Shown here in pieces: positions 44,048-54,000 of a stretch of 64,000 nt of DNA. The notes under the pieces are model-generated. The model saw nothing but the letters and a program-made list of their open reading frames with translations. It was not told where the DNA came from and made no database searches. This DNA is from Alistipes sp. dk3624. Its GTDB lineage: Bacteria > Bacteroidota > Bacteroidia > Bacteroidales > Rikenellaceae. The translations under genes and the position numbers were made by a program. The DNA lies in NCBI RefSeq assembly GCF_009557455.1, contig NZ_CP045651.1, forward strand, positions 310,001-374,000. The letters are read 5' to 3'. The first letter of the stretch is position 1. Every line of letters starts with the position of its first letter.

Positions 44048-44611
44048 ATGAAAATACTTTTGTTCGACAATTACGACTCGTTTACTTACAACCTGTTGCA
44101 TATCCTGAAAGAGTTCGGCGCGGACACGGAGGTTTTCCGCAACGACCGGATTACGCTCGATGAGGTCGCGCGATTCGACAAGATCATCCTGTCGCCGGGA
44201 CCCGGCATTCCGCAGGAGGCCGGCATCCTGCTGCCGCTGATCGAACGTTATGCCGCCGAAAAAAGCATTCTCGGGGTCTGCCTCGGCGAGCAGGCGATCG
44301 GCCAGGCATTCGGCGGGACGCTCGAAAACCTCGAAAACGTCTATCACGGAGTGCAGACCCCGATCAGGCTGCTGGCCGCCGATTATATCTTCGACGGACT
44401 GGAATCGGAAATGCAGGTAGGACGCTACCACTCGTGGGTCGTACGACGCGACACGCTGCCGGACTGTCTCGAAGTGACGGCCGAAGACGCCGACGGACGG
44501 ATCATGGGATTGCGCCACACACGCTACGACGTGCACGGCGTGCAGTTTCACCCCGAATCGGTGCTTACGCCGCGGGGCTGTGCGATCATCGAAAATTTCA
44601 TTCGTCATTAA
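44048..44611 (+). CDS. trpG: Anthranilate synthase component II (glutamine amidotransferase)
   Basis: 187 residues from the ATG at 44048. Class I amidotransferase: nucleophile Cys78 in ILGVCLGEQAIG, and His-x-Glu in VQFHPESVLT near the end. The LSPGPGIPQEAG stretch is typical of TrpG/PabA. It supplies ammonia to TrpE. Could also serve PabB, as in bacteria with one shared subunit. Confidence 0.96.
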   Translation: MKILLFDNYDSFTYNLLHILKEFGADTEVFRNDRITLDEVARFDKIILSPGPGIPQEAGILLPLIERYAAEKSILGVCLGEQAIGQAFGGTLENLENVYHGVQTPIRLLAADYIFDGLESEMQVGRYHSWVVRRDTLPDCLEVTAEDADGRIMGLRHTRYDVHGVQFHPESVLTPRGCAIIENFIRH

Positions 44612-44628
44612 TCATCTGATATAAAGCC

Positions 44629-45624
44629 ATGAAAGAGATCCTATATAAACTTTTCGAACACCAATATCTGGGACGAAAAGAAGCGCGGGAGATCCTGCAG
44701 GGAATCACGCAGGGCAAATACAACGACGCGCAGATCGCCTCGTTGATTACGGTATTTCTAATGCGCAGTATTTCGGTCGAGGAACTGATCGGATTCCGCG
44801 AAGCGTTGCTGGAAATGCGGATTCCGGTCGACCTGAACGAATTCGGGCCGATCGACATCGTCGGAACCGGCGGCGACGGCAAGAACACGTTCAACGTTTC
44901 GACCTGCGCCTGTTTCGTCGTGGCGGGAGCCGGCTATCCGGTCGTCAAACACGGCAATTACGGCGCGACATCGGTCAGCGGAGCGAGCAACGTGATGGAA
45001 CAGCACGACGTGAAATTTACGGCCGATAACGATTCCCTGCGTCGGTCGCTCGAACGGTGCAACATCGCTTACCTGCACGCCCCGCTGTTCAATCGGGCGC
45101 TGAAAGCCGTCGCCCCGATCCGCAAGGCGCTCGGCGTTCGCACCTTTTTCAACATGCTGGGCCCGTTAGTCAACCCGGTGATGCCGACATACCAGTTGCT
45201 CGGAGTCTACAACCTGCCGTTGCTGCGCCTGTACAATTACACGTATCAGGAGAGCGGGACGCAATTCGCCGTCGTGCACAGCCTCGACGGATACGACGAG
45301 ATTTCGCTGACGTCGGATTTCAAAGTGGCCATGCCGGACAGCGAAAAGCTCTATTCGCCCGAAGAACTCGGATTCGCGCGCTGTCGGGAAGCCGACCTGT
45401 ACGGCGGCGACACTCCGGAAGAAGCCGCCGCCATTTTCGATCGGGTATTACAGGGCACGGCTACGCCGGCGCAGTCCAATTGCGTAATTGCAAACGCGGC
45501 CTTCGCGATCCGGGTAATGCGTCCCGAAAAGTCGATCGATACCTGCATCGCCGAAGCCCGCGAGTCGCTCGCGGCGGGAAAAGCCCTGCATACATTCGAA
45601 AAATTCGTCGAACTGAACAGCTAA
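44629..45624 (+). CDS. trpD: Anthranilate phosphoribosyltransferase
   Basis: 331 residues. The PRPP-binding motif GTGGDGKNTFNVST is near 82-95, followed by KHGNYGATSVSGASNVME and FFNMLGPLVNP. It transfers phosphoribose to anthranilate. Not fused to trpG, unlike in enterics. 17 bases after trpG, 4 before trpC. Confidence 0.97.
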   Translation: MKEILYKLFEHQYLGRKEAREILQGITQGKYNDAQIASLITVFLMRSISVEELIGFREALLEMRIPVDLNEFGPIDIVGTGGDGKNTFNVSTCACFVVAGAGYPVVKHGNYGATSVSGASNVMEQHDVKFTADNDSLRRSLERCNIAYLHAPLFNRALKAVAPIRKALGVRTFFNMLGPLVNPVMPTYQLLGVYNLPLLRLYNYTYQESGTQFAVVHSLDGYDEISLTSDFKVAMPDSEKLYSPEELGFARCREADLYGGDTPEEAAAIFDRVLQGTATPAQSNCVIANAAFAIRVMRPEKSIDTCIAEARESLAAGKALHTFEKFVELNS

Positions 45625-45628
45625 TACG

Positions 45629-46414
45629 ATGAAAGACATCTTACAGGAGATTATTGCAGCCAAACGGATTGCCGTGGAACAACTCAAACGGACGGCCGAC
45701 CGGAGCGCATTGGAACGTAAAATAGACGAGAACCGTTCGCACAGGTCGATGCGCGAAGCGCTCGCGGCATCGACCTCGGGCATCATCGCCGAATTCAAAC
45801 GGCGGTCCCCATCGAAAGGATGGATTAACCGGGAGGCCGATGTCCGCACGGTCGCGTCCGATTACCAGGCCAACGGAGCCGCCGCCCTGTCGATCCTAAC
45901 CGATACGCCCTATTTCGGAGGTTCGGCCGAAGACCTGATCGCAGCCCGTCCGCAGATCGACATTCCGATTCTGCGTAAGGATTTTACGATCGACGAATTT
46001 CAGCTTTACGAGAGCCGGGCGATCGGGGCCGACGCGGTATTGCTGATCGCAGCGGCGCTACCGCTCGCCCGTTGCCGGGAACTGGCGGCGACAGCGCATC
46101 GGCTAGGACTGGAAGTATTACTTGAGATACACAGCGAAAAGGAGCTGGATTACATCTCGGACGAAGTCGATATGATCGGCGTCAACAACCGCAATTTAGG
46201 TACGTTCGACACTCGCGTCGGGAACTCGTTCCGGCTGGCAGGACAGCTACCGCAAGACCGGCTGTTGGTGTCCGAAAGCGGAATTTCGGATCCGGAAACC
46301 GTGAAGAAACTGCGCGAAGCGGGTTTCCGGGGCTTCCTGATCGGCGAGAATTTCATGAAAACTGCCGACCCCGGATACGGACTCGACACATTTATTAAAA
46401 CTTTAAATCTATAA
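45629..46414 (+). CDS. trpC: Indole-3-glycerol phosphate synthase
   Basis: 261 residues, a TIM barrel: IIAEFKRRSPSKGWI near 51-65, LRKDFTIDEFQLYE (catalytic Lys), LLEIHSEKEL, GVNNRNLGTFD and SESGIS are the usual signatures. It closes the indole ring. Not fused to trpF, which starts 4 bases after the stop. Confidence 0.97.
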   Translation: MKDILQEIIAAKRIAVEQLKRTADRSALERKIDENRSHRSMREALAASTSGIIAEFKRRSPSKGWINREADVRTVASDYQANGAAALSILTDTPYFGGSAEDLIAARPQIDIPILRKDFTIDEFQLYESRAIGADAVLLIAAALPLARCRELAATAHRLGLEVLLEIHSEKELDYISDEVDMIGVNNRNLGTFDTRVGNSFRLAGQLPQDRLLVSESGISDPETVKKLREAGFRGFLIGENFMKTADPGYGLDTFIKTLNL

Positions 46415-46418
46415 AACC

Positions 46419-47033
46419 ATGATCTTTAAGGTGTGCGGAATGCGCGATCCGGAAAATATCCGGCGGATCGACCTAAGCGGGGCCGACTGGATGGGATTCG
46501 TTTTTTATCCCCCGTCGCCGCGTCGGGTGGAAAGCCTGCCCGCATTCATGCCGGAATACGCCCGGCGGGTCGGAGTTTTCGTTGACGAGCCCGTGGAAAA
46601 TATTCAGGTACGCGCAAAGGAGTTCGGACTGGATTACCTGCAACTGCACGGTTCGGAATCGCCCGACGACTGCCTCCGACTGCAAGATCGGGGACTCCGT
46701 GTTATCAAAGCGTTCCGGATCGGGACGGCGGGCGACCTCGAAGCGACCGCCGCTTACGAAGCCGCCTGTTCCTACTTCCTTTTCGATACGAAAACCCCGG
46801 CCTACGGCGGTTCCGGAAAAACTTTCGACTGGACGGTACTCGACGCTTACCGCGGCCAAACGCCGTTCCTGCTCAGCGGCGGCATCGGCCCGGAACACGT
46901 CCGGGCTTTGAAGGCGTTCCGTCACGACCGGCTGGTCGGATACGACCTAAACAGCCGATTCGAACAGGCTCCGGGTATCAAAGACGTCGAAAAAATAACG
47001 CGATTTATTCAGGATATGAAATGTAAAAAATAA
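46419..47033 (+). CDS. trpF: Phosphoribosylanthranilate isomerase
   Basis: 204 residues. KVCGMRDPENI at 4-14 carries the catalytic Cys and LLSGGIGPEHV lies in the phosphate-binding end; YLQLHGSES and FDWTVL also fit. Sixth structural gene of the operon. Confidence 0.96.
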   Translation: MIFKVCGMRDPENIRRIDLSGADWMGFVFYPPSPRRVESLPAFMPEYARRVGVFVDEPVENIQVRAKEFGLDYLQLHGSESPDDCLRLQDRGLRVIKAFRIGTAGDLEATAAYEAACSYFLFDTKTPAYGGSGKTFDWTVLDAYRGQTPFLLSGGIGPEHVRALKAFRHDRLVGYDLNSRFEQAPGIKDVEKITRFIQDMKCKK

Positions 47034-47039
47034 GAAAAC

Positions 47040-47813
47040 ATGAACAGAATCAATCGACTTTTCAGCCATGCGGATAAAAAACTGTTATCCGTCTATTTTT
47101 GCGCCGGCTACCCTACCGCCGACAGCACCGCCGGGATTATCCGCGCCCTCGAAAACAGGGGAATCGACCTGATCGAAATCGGCATCCCGTTCAGCGATCC
47201 GATGGCCGACGGAGAAGTGATCCAGCACGCAGCCACGCAGGCTCTTCGGAACGGCATGAGCCTGAAACGATTGTTCGGGCAGCTTTCGGACATCCGGAAA
47301 ACCGTCGAAATCCCGTTGATCCTGATGGGTTATCTGAACCCGGTGCTTCGGTTCGGGTTCGAAAACTTTTGCCGGAAATGCGTCGAATACGGCATCGACG
47401 GATGCATCATCCCCGACCTGCCGTTCCAGGAGTATCAGCAGCATTACCGCAGCATCGCCGAACGCTACGGCCTCAAAGTGATCATGTTGATCACACCGGA
47501 GACCAGCGACGAACGTATCCGGCTGATCGACAGCAATACGGACGGCTTCATCTACATGGTTTCATCGAGCGCCACGACCGGAGCGCAACAGGACTTCGAC
47601 GCCCGGAAACAGGATTATTTCCGCCGGATCGACGCAATGCGGCTGCGTAACCCGCGGATGATCGGATTCGGAATTTCGAACCGTGCGACGCTGCAAGCCG
47701 CTTACGACCATGCGTCCGGCGCCATTGTCGGCAGTAAATTCGTTTCGCTGCTCGGCGAGACGAATACGCCGGAGCAAGCGATCGAACGCCTGCTGGAAAC
47801 ACTCGAAAAATAA
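47040..47813 (+). CDS. trpA: Tryptophan synthase alpha chain
   Basis: 257 residues. Catalytic Glu in LIEIGIPFSDPMADGEVIQ and the Asp in IPDLPFQEYQ are visible, then YMVSSSATTG and GFGISN. It splits indole-3-glycerol phosphate to indole for TrpB. Last gene of the operon, closed by a GC-rich hairpin. Confidence 0.96.
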   Translation: MNRINRLFSHADKKLLSVYFCAGYPTADSTAGIIRALENRGIDLIEIGIPFSDPMADGEVIQHAATQALRNGMSLKRLFGQLSDIRKTVEIPLILMGYLNPVLRFGFENFCRKCVEYGIDGCIIPDLPFQEYQQHYRSIAERYGLKVIMLITPETSDERIRLIDSNTDGFIYMVSSSATTGAQQDFDARKQDYFRRIDAMRLRNPRMIGFGISNRATLQAAYDHASGAIVGSKFVSLLGETNTPEQAIERLLETLEK

Positions 47814-47828
47814 ACGATCCGGGAAGCG

Positions 47829-47874
47829 AACGATCAGCCGTGCGACGGAACTTTTGTTCGCGCGGCCGATCGTT
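47829..47874 (+). terminator. GC-rich hairpin after trpA
   Basis: AACGATCAGCCGTGCGA (47829-47845) pairs with TCGCGCGGCCGATCGTT (47858-47874) over 17 positions, two of them wobble or mismatched. No T run beyond TT. Likely the end of the trp transcript. The rest of 47875-47995 shows nothing. Confidence 0.6.
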
Positions 47875-47995
47875 TCACCCGTTCGTACAGGTGCGCGATC
47901 TCCGTACGGGCGAACACGTGCTCCGTCAGTGCATCCAACGCTGCAAATGCCACGGGCGTAATAGGCACTGTTTTCGACGCAGCGGAAACACTGTT

Positions 47996-48646
47996 CTAAA
48001 GGATTTCGAGCAACCGATCCGGCTCGTCGATGATGTATTTCGCGCCGTGTTCCTCAAGTTCCGCGCGCGGACGGAATCCCCACGTAACGCCGACCGAACG
48101 CAATCCGCTGTTGGCCGCGGTCAACATATCGACTTTGGAATCGCCCACATAAAGGGTTTCCGTTTTTTTGCAGCCCGTTTCGCAAAGAATGTCGAACACG
48201 ATGGTCGGATCGGGTTTCGGCTCGATTCCTTCCCGTTGGCCAAGCACGACGCAAAACGTACCCGCCGGGAAATAACGGTCGATCAGTTTGGCGGTGGCCG
48301 CCTGATATTTGTTCGACGCGACGGCCATACGGACGCCCCGTTCCGCGATTTTCCCCACCAGCGATTCGATCCCCGGATAGGGCCGGGTACGATCGGTATT
48401 GTGTTCCGAGTAATAGTCCACGAAATCCCGCCGCACCCGCATGACGGTCTCTTCGTCTCGCGCCGCTTCGGGCAGGGCGCGTTCGACCAGCCGGGTAATG
48501 CCGTTGCCGACGAAATAACGGTATGCCGAACGTTCATGCGCCGGATAGCCGTTCTGTTGCAGCGCATGGTTCGTAGCGGCAGCCAGATCGTCGATCGTAT
48601 CGAGCAGCGTCCCGTCAAGGTCGAATATAACCAGTTTGGTATCCAT
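47996..48646 (-). CDS. gph: HAD hydrolase, phosphoglycolate phosphatase-like
   Basis: 216 residues. HAD motifs: FDLDGTLLDT (8-17), VASNKYQ (Ser/Asn motif II), KPDPTIVF (motif III Lys) and VGDSKVDM (motif IV), with a helical cap in the Gph style. It probably dephosphorylates 2-phosphoglycolate or a similar small phosphate. Single gene with its own -7 box. Confidence 0.8.
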   Translation of the reverse strand: MDTKLVIFDLDGTLLDTIDDLAAATNHALQQNGYPAHERSAYRYFVGNGITRLVERALPEAARDEETVMRVRRDFVDYYSEHNTDRTRPYPGIESLVGKIAERGVRMAVASNKYQAATAKLIDRYFPAGTFCVVLGQREGIEPKPDPTIVFDILCETGCKKTETLYVGDSKVDMLTAANSGLRSVGVTWGFRPRAELEEHGAKYIIDEPDRLLEIL

Positions 48647-48665
48647 GAAAATCAGATTTATCCTG

Positions 48666-48673
48666 CAAAAGTA
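48666..48673 (-). promoter_or_regulatory. -7 box of the gph-like gene
   Basis: TACTTTTG on the minus strand, 20 bases upstream of the ATG. Confidence 0.45.
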
Positions 48674-48724
48674 GCCTTTTGCAGAGAGCTATCCTAACGA
48701 TCCGGCGAAAAACAGCCTTCCGGA

Positions 48725-51028
48725 TCAGAACGGATACCCGATCGCCACGTGGAATCCGAGTCCGTCCTTGAATTTCGAAATGTTGTAATACCCCGGCTTG
48801 TCGGGATTCGGATAAGGGGTGTGCAGCGCAATGCCGAGATCGGCGCGCAATACCAGGTAGCTGATGTCGTAACGGAGCCCGAACCCGGTTCCGAGCGCGA
48901 TCTCGTTGAAGAAACCGCGCCATTTGAGCACGCCGCCCGGACGGTTCGGATCGTTTTTGAGCAGCCAGATATTCCCGGCATCCAGAAATACGGCTCCGCC
49001 CAGCCGCCCCATAATCCCGAAACGGAATTCCACATTGGCTTCCAGCTTGAAATCGCCGGTCTGGTCGAGATAACTGTTGCGGTCGTTCTGGGCCGGATGA
49101 TAACTGCCGGGGCCGATCGAACGGATCGTAAACGCCCGGATGCTGTTGGCCCCGCCGATATAAAATTGTTCGCTGTACGGCATGACGCTCGAATTGCCGT
49201 AGGCATACCCGGCTCCGACCAGAAAACGGTAAGCGAGCCAGTTGTTCTTATCGCCGAGCTTCTGGTAAAACTTCACCTCGTTCACATCTTTGATAAACTG
49301 CGAGAACTGGTTATTGAACAGCCGTTTGGTTCCGTGCTGACCGCAGGCTTCCCAAATCGCGTACAGCAGGTTGCCCGCCGAGGTGACGGTGTTCTGCCAG
49401 AAAAAACGGTTGCGCCGGTACGTCCGGTCGTACGTGTAGGAATAGCTCATCGCCGGAATAAACTGATCTCTGAAACTCAATGCGATGGCCGGGTTCTCGT
49501 CCATCGTCTGGTCGAACGATTCGGTCGTATGGAGCAGGTTGTTGTACGAGAGCTTCAGCAGCGAAAGGGAGTGGTAGCTGTACGGCGAAGTCTGGAAATT
49601 ATAACCTATCGACCCGCTGAAAGAGATCAACTGGAAGAACTTCGGCCGGTTCATCAAATCGACGCCCAACTGGAAAGATGTGCTGGACGGATAGCGGCTG
49701 CCTTTGGTGATAAACCGCGGCAGCAGCAACCGTTGCACATTCAGCGTAGCGTTCAGGCCGAATTCGTACGAATTGAGCAACGACGTTTTGGCGCCGCCCG
49801 AGTTTTTATTGCCGGTTTCCCATTCGTAGTTGCCGTTCAGCCGCAACGAGAGTATCTCGCCGCCCCGGAACAGGTTGTTGTTGCTGACTTTGAAGGCCAG
49901 TCCCGGGCCCAGGAAGCTGTTCGACTTCGAAGTGACGTTCATCTCCAGTTCCGCTTCGAGCGGATAATCGAATCCGGCAGACAAATAGACGTTCAGCGTA
50001 TCTTTGCCGTCCAGCGAGTCCAGCGGCGTGACGCCGAGGTTCACCGAACGGAAAATGCCGAGTTTATTCAGGTTGGACAACGTCGTATTCTGAGCGTTCA
50101 CCGTAAACAGGTCGCCCGTTTTCATCGTAATGGATTTCGCCAGCAACTTCGGCCGGATCTTCAGCGGTTTCTGGTAAACGACCGTCTGGCCGGGCAAGTG
50201 CAGCGTGTCGGGCGCTCCGCCGCGGATATTTTGCAGCGATACGGTGATGCGTCCCACCCGGTACGGAACCAGCGCCGGGGCCGGAATCCCGGGAGTCAGC
50301 CTCATCCGCAGATCGACGCGGTTTTTCTGTTGCGTCGTATCGGCTTGATAATCGATGTATTCCGGTCGGAAATAATAATAACCACGATTTCGCAACACGT
50401 TCGTAATCCGGGTTCGTTCGGCCGACAGCGTATCGGTATTGTACTGCGCGCCCACGCGTAGCAGCGAGGTGCTTTCGAGGCTGTCGACCAAACGAGCCAT
50501 CCCTTCCTGTACCTGCGGATAGCGAATTTCCATGTAGACCGAAGGCTGTCCGACCCGGATCGAATAGCTGATTTTCGCCTTTTTCGGATTACGGCGCGGC
50601 AGCAGTTCGTAACCCGCGTCCGCATCGAAATAGCCGTAATTGCCCAGCACGTCGTCGACATATTTCGTCCGGATTTCGGGCTGCACTTTCGAAACCAGCA
50701 CAGGCTGTTTCGAGAGCTTCCGGTACAGCCAATATTTAAACCCCTTCTCTTTGGGCGTGTAAAGATGGTTGTAAGCCCATAAACCGACCGGGAGCGGAGT
50801 GCGTATATACGGGGAGTATAACGGATTGTTCGGTTTTACCGAAAGCGGAGCTTTAATGGCCGATTCTACGGTCGAAGAGAGCTCTACGCCCGAATCGGGA
50901 CGGATCGCTATCTTCTTGACGCCGGTGTACAACACCTCGTCCTGCCCCAGCCGACTGGTCGTCGAACAACCGGCGGCCGAAAGCGCGACGGCGATCCCGA
51001 TGATTCCGTAACGAACGATTCTATTCAT
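48725..51028 (-). CDS. Omp85 family outer membrane protein, TamA-like
   Basis: 767 residues from the ATG at 51028, which overlaps the end of the tamB-like gene by 8 bases. Lipobox SAAGC near residue 16, then POTRA-like domains (about 60-390: RVGRITVSLQNIR..., KSITMKTGDLFTVNAQNTTLSNLNKLGIF) and a C-terminal 16-strand barrel with the conserved GGANSIRAF and FVDAG-like FLDAGNIW motifs. It should work with the TamB-like protein encoded upstream in moving proteins or lipids to the outer membrane. A lipidated N-terminus is a Bacteroidetes feature. Confidence 0.85.
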   Translation of the reverse strand: MNRIVRYGIIGIAVALSAAGCSTTSRLGQDEVLYTGVKKIAIRPDSGVELSSTVESAIKAPLSVKPNNPLYSPYIRTPLPVGLWAYNHLYTPKEKGFKYWLYRKLSKQPVLVSKVQPEIRTKYVDDVLGNYGYFDADAGYELLPRRNPKKAKISYSIRVGQPSVYMEIRYPQVQEGMARLVDSLESTSLLRVGAQYNTDTLSAERTRITNVLRNRGYYYFRPEYIDYQADTTQQKNRVDLRMRLTPGIPAPALVPYRVGRITVSLQNIRGGAPDTLHLPGQTVVYQKPLKIRPKLLAKSITMKTGDLFTVNAQNTTLSNLNKLGIFRSVNLGVTPLDSLDGKDTLNVYLSAGFDYPLEAELEMNVTSKSNSFLGPGLAFKVSNNNLFRGGEILSLRLNGNYEWETGNKNSGGAKTSLLNSYEFGLNATLNVQRLLLPRFITKGSRYPSSTSFQLGVDLMNRPKFFQLISFSGSIGYNFQTSPYSYHSLSLLKLSYNNLLHTTESFDQTMDENPAIALSFRDQFIPAMSYSYTYDRTYRRNRFFWQNTVTSAGNLLYAIWEACGQHGTKRLFNNQFSQFIKDVNEVKFYQKLGDKNNWLAYRFLVGAGYAYGNSSVMPYSEQFYIGGANSIRAFTIRSIGPGSYHPAQNDRNSYLDQTGDFKLEANVEFRFGIMGRLGGAVFLDAGNIWLLKNDPNRPGGVLKWRGFFNEIALGTGFGLRYDISYLVLRADLGIALHTPYPNPDKPGYYNISKFKDGLGFHVAIGYPF

Positions 51029-54000
51029 GGGGCGACTGTTTTGGAGGGGTTTGCGGCTGAACTTTATTGCGCATGATGCGGAACAGGTCGCCGAGTTTGA
51101 GCATCTTCTTTCGGATGACAAAACCCACGCCGGTTTCGGTGATCTCGCCTTCCAGAATACTTTCGTACCCGGTATGCCTGAATATTTTCAGGAACATGTT
51201 GTCGCGTTTGGTCAACTGGTACTCCAGCGCCACGTCGTCGATCAGGTTCTCTTTCAGGTTCTCGGTCGGATCGGCGTCGGTGCTGAACTTGCCGCCGATC
51301 ACCGCCTTCACGCGGTTGTTGAACAGACTTTTCGAAAGCTGGTACGAGTAATCCGTCCGGGAATTGACGCCGCCGGAGGCCGCGTCGTCGTAGGTATCGA
51401 TTCCGAAACTCAGGTCGACTCCCTTCAGGCTGTTCGAGGCCCACTGGTTCAGTTCCTTTTCGATGAACGAATTCAGCGGATTCGCCGAATTGACCTTAGC
51501 CGTCGTGCCGGGGCCGGAATACGTATTGTACACCAACAGACTCATCGCCTGCGTAGCCCGTTGTTCGGCGGTCAGCGACGAAAGCTGGTTCTGGATCGTC
51601 AGGTCTTCCGGAGCCGACAGGTCGAACGTCACGGAAAGGTTTTCGAGCGTATTGCGGATATTGATGCTGATGTTGAAATTGACCGGACGACTGGAACCCT
51701 GTCCGTCGTCGGCCGTAACGCTGGTGCGTACCGTTTCGACGGCCGTGATGTTCAATGTCGGGTCGGCGATCTGGCCGATCCACTCGACGTAACTGCCCTG
51801 CGTAATCTTGAAAATTTTCTGGGAGATCACGGGCGGATTGTAACGGACGGTTCCGCCGGTCACTACGTATTTCCCCGAAAAACGGCTGTCGCCGAGACGG
51901 TTCATCGAATAGGTCAGGTTTCCGCCTCCCTGCAGGTCGACACGATTCTCCCCGTCCGCCGAAAGGTTGACGGCCATCCGCACCGAATTGTCGACATTGA
52001 CATTCATCAGGACGTCCATTCCGGCGATATCGAGCACGGGCACCGGCCTGTCCTGCCGTTGAGACACGGTATCGCTGAACGAAACGAACGTAACCATGTT
52101 CTGGGCGCGGTTTTTCAGTTCGGGCGGCGCATCCTGCATGACGTAATTGACCTCCGTTCCGCGCAGCAGGTCGACGCTGCCCCGGATCATCAGGTCGTCG
52201 ATTTCCCCTTTCACCGTGGCCTCCATATCCATATAACCCTGCCCGTATACCATCGACCCTCTGTTCTTCGCGACGTTGATAAACTGGAAATCGGTCGCGG
52301 CGATCCGCAAATCCGTCGTAATGTCGGCGAAATCCGCAATGTCCACTTCGCCGTCGATCGTCAGCGGTTTTTTATTCGGGGCGATGATCCGGTAACCCGT
52401 AAAACGCACCCGGCTGCTGTCGATCACAATTTTTTCCGTTCCCAACCCGAAAGTCGTACCGATCATAGGCACCTGCACCTGTGTTCCGGCGAAGTGAAGC
52501 GCCCCGTCGATCTTGGGTTTTGCGGAAGTTCCGGCCAGGGTCAGTTTGCCTTGCAGCGCACCGGAAAGACGCACGGCGTCTGGCGGCAGGAACGCATTGG
52601 CCGGAGCGAGCGGCAGGCCGGGAATCGACACGGTCAGTCCGAGCGGATTCTCCGTATCCCCGCCGCGGTACACGCCGTCCACGCTCAGCGCTTCGGCGCC
52701 GTCCAACGAGAGTTTCGCGGAGAGTTGCTGCTGTCGCTGTTCTCCCTGTCCGTAACGGAAGGCCAGCTCGGCGTTTCCGATCCGTTGGTTTTCATACCCC
52801 AATTCGGCCAGCGAAACGGAGCCGTTCGCTCCGAACGCACCGCTGCCGACGCGCAGCGACAGATCCGCTCCGAACGTCCCGCTGAAGGGAGGGGCTCCGA
52901 GGAACAGTTTCAGCGTCGATGCGATGTCGATCCCCGCGACATGCAACGTTACGGCCCCCGGCTCCGCGCCGGCATCCGACCGAACGGCGAACTGCTGTCC
53001 GTCGCGCGTCAGCGAAAAATCGGCGAACAGTTCCCGGTTCAGCCGGTAAGCGATGTAATTGTCCGGATTGACCTGCCAACGGTTGAAACCGAGCATCGGA
53101 TTTTCGAGCATCCGCACGGCGATCGTACTGTCTTCGAGCGACGCCTTCAGCCCGAAATCGAACCCGCTTTTCCCCTCCCTGTTTTTCTGCAGGAATTTTA
53201 CCAGCGCCACGTTATCCAGAATATTGCCGTAAACGGCGATCATCGCCGCGTCGTCCATCCGTCCGGGATTGTTCGCCATCCGCAGCAGGTAGTTCAACTG
53301 CCTGCCCCGCTGCATCACGCCGAACGTCAGCGTATCCAGCAGCAGATCGCCCGACGCGAACCGGTCGACGCGCAGCCGGGTCGTAAACGGCGTGCTGTCG
53401 CCGGACGCGACGTTCAGCGACATCCCGGAAAAACTCATGCCCCGCATCTTCAAAAAGCCGTTCACGACATTGTTCGCGCCGGCGCTACCGGTCAGCCGGA
53501 ACGGCGGCAGCTGCCGTGCGACCAGCTCCATATCGAGACTCCCCAGCCGAAGCTGCTCCGAAATCAACGCAACCGCACGTCCCGCCTGCTCCGCCAGCGA
53601 ATCGACCGGAACCGGAGCTGCGAAATCGAGCCGGAAATCGCCCGACTGCACCGCCGCCGCTACCTTTTCGGCAGCTATTTCCGCCGAAACCGACGTTTTG
53701 CGAATACGGTTTTCGCGCCATTTGTCCCACAGCACGATTTGGTCGGCGGTCGCTTCGACCCTGCGCGTCCGGGCCGAATCGGACGAAGCGGCCAGATCGA
53801 GGGCCACGGATATCGCCGTCTTTTCCGGCGAAAGGTTCATTCGGTACAGGTTGCAGGTATCGACCGTACCCCGCACCGTTACGGCCTGCTGCGTCTGCGT
53901 CAGCAGGCCTTCGATATCCAGTCCGAATTTCAGCGCCTCGCTCTCGCCGGTCAGACGGCCTATCAAACGGTGATCCCGCAGCGAAGCATCCAGCGCGATG

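Noticed and set aside
47840-48697. A 285-codon plus-strand frame after trpA
   Set aside because: Antisense to the HAD phosphatase, which has all four HAD motifs; the frame has no recognisable features.
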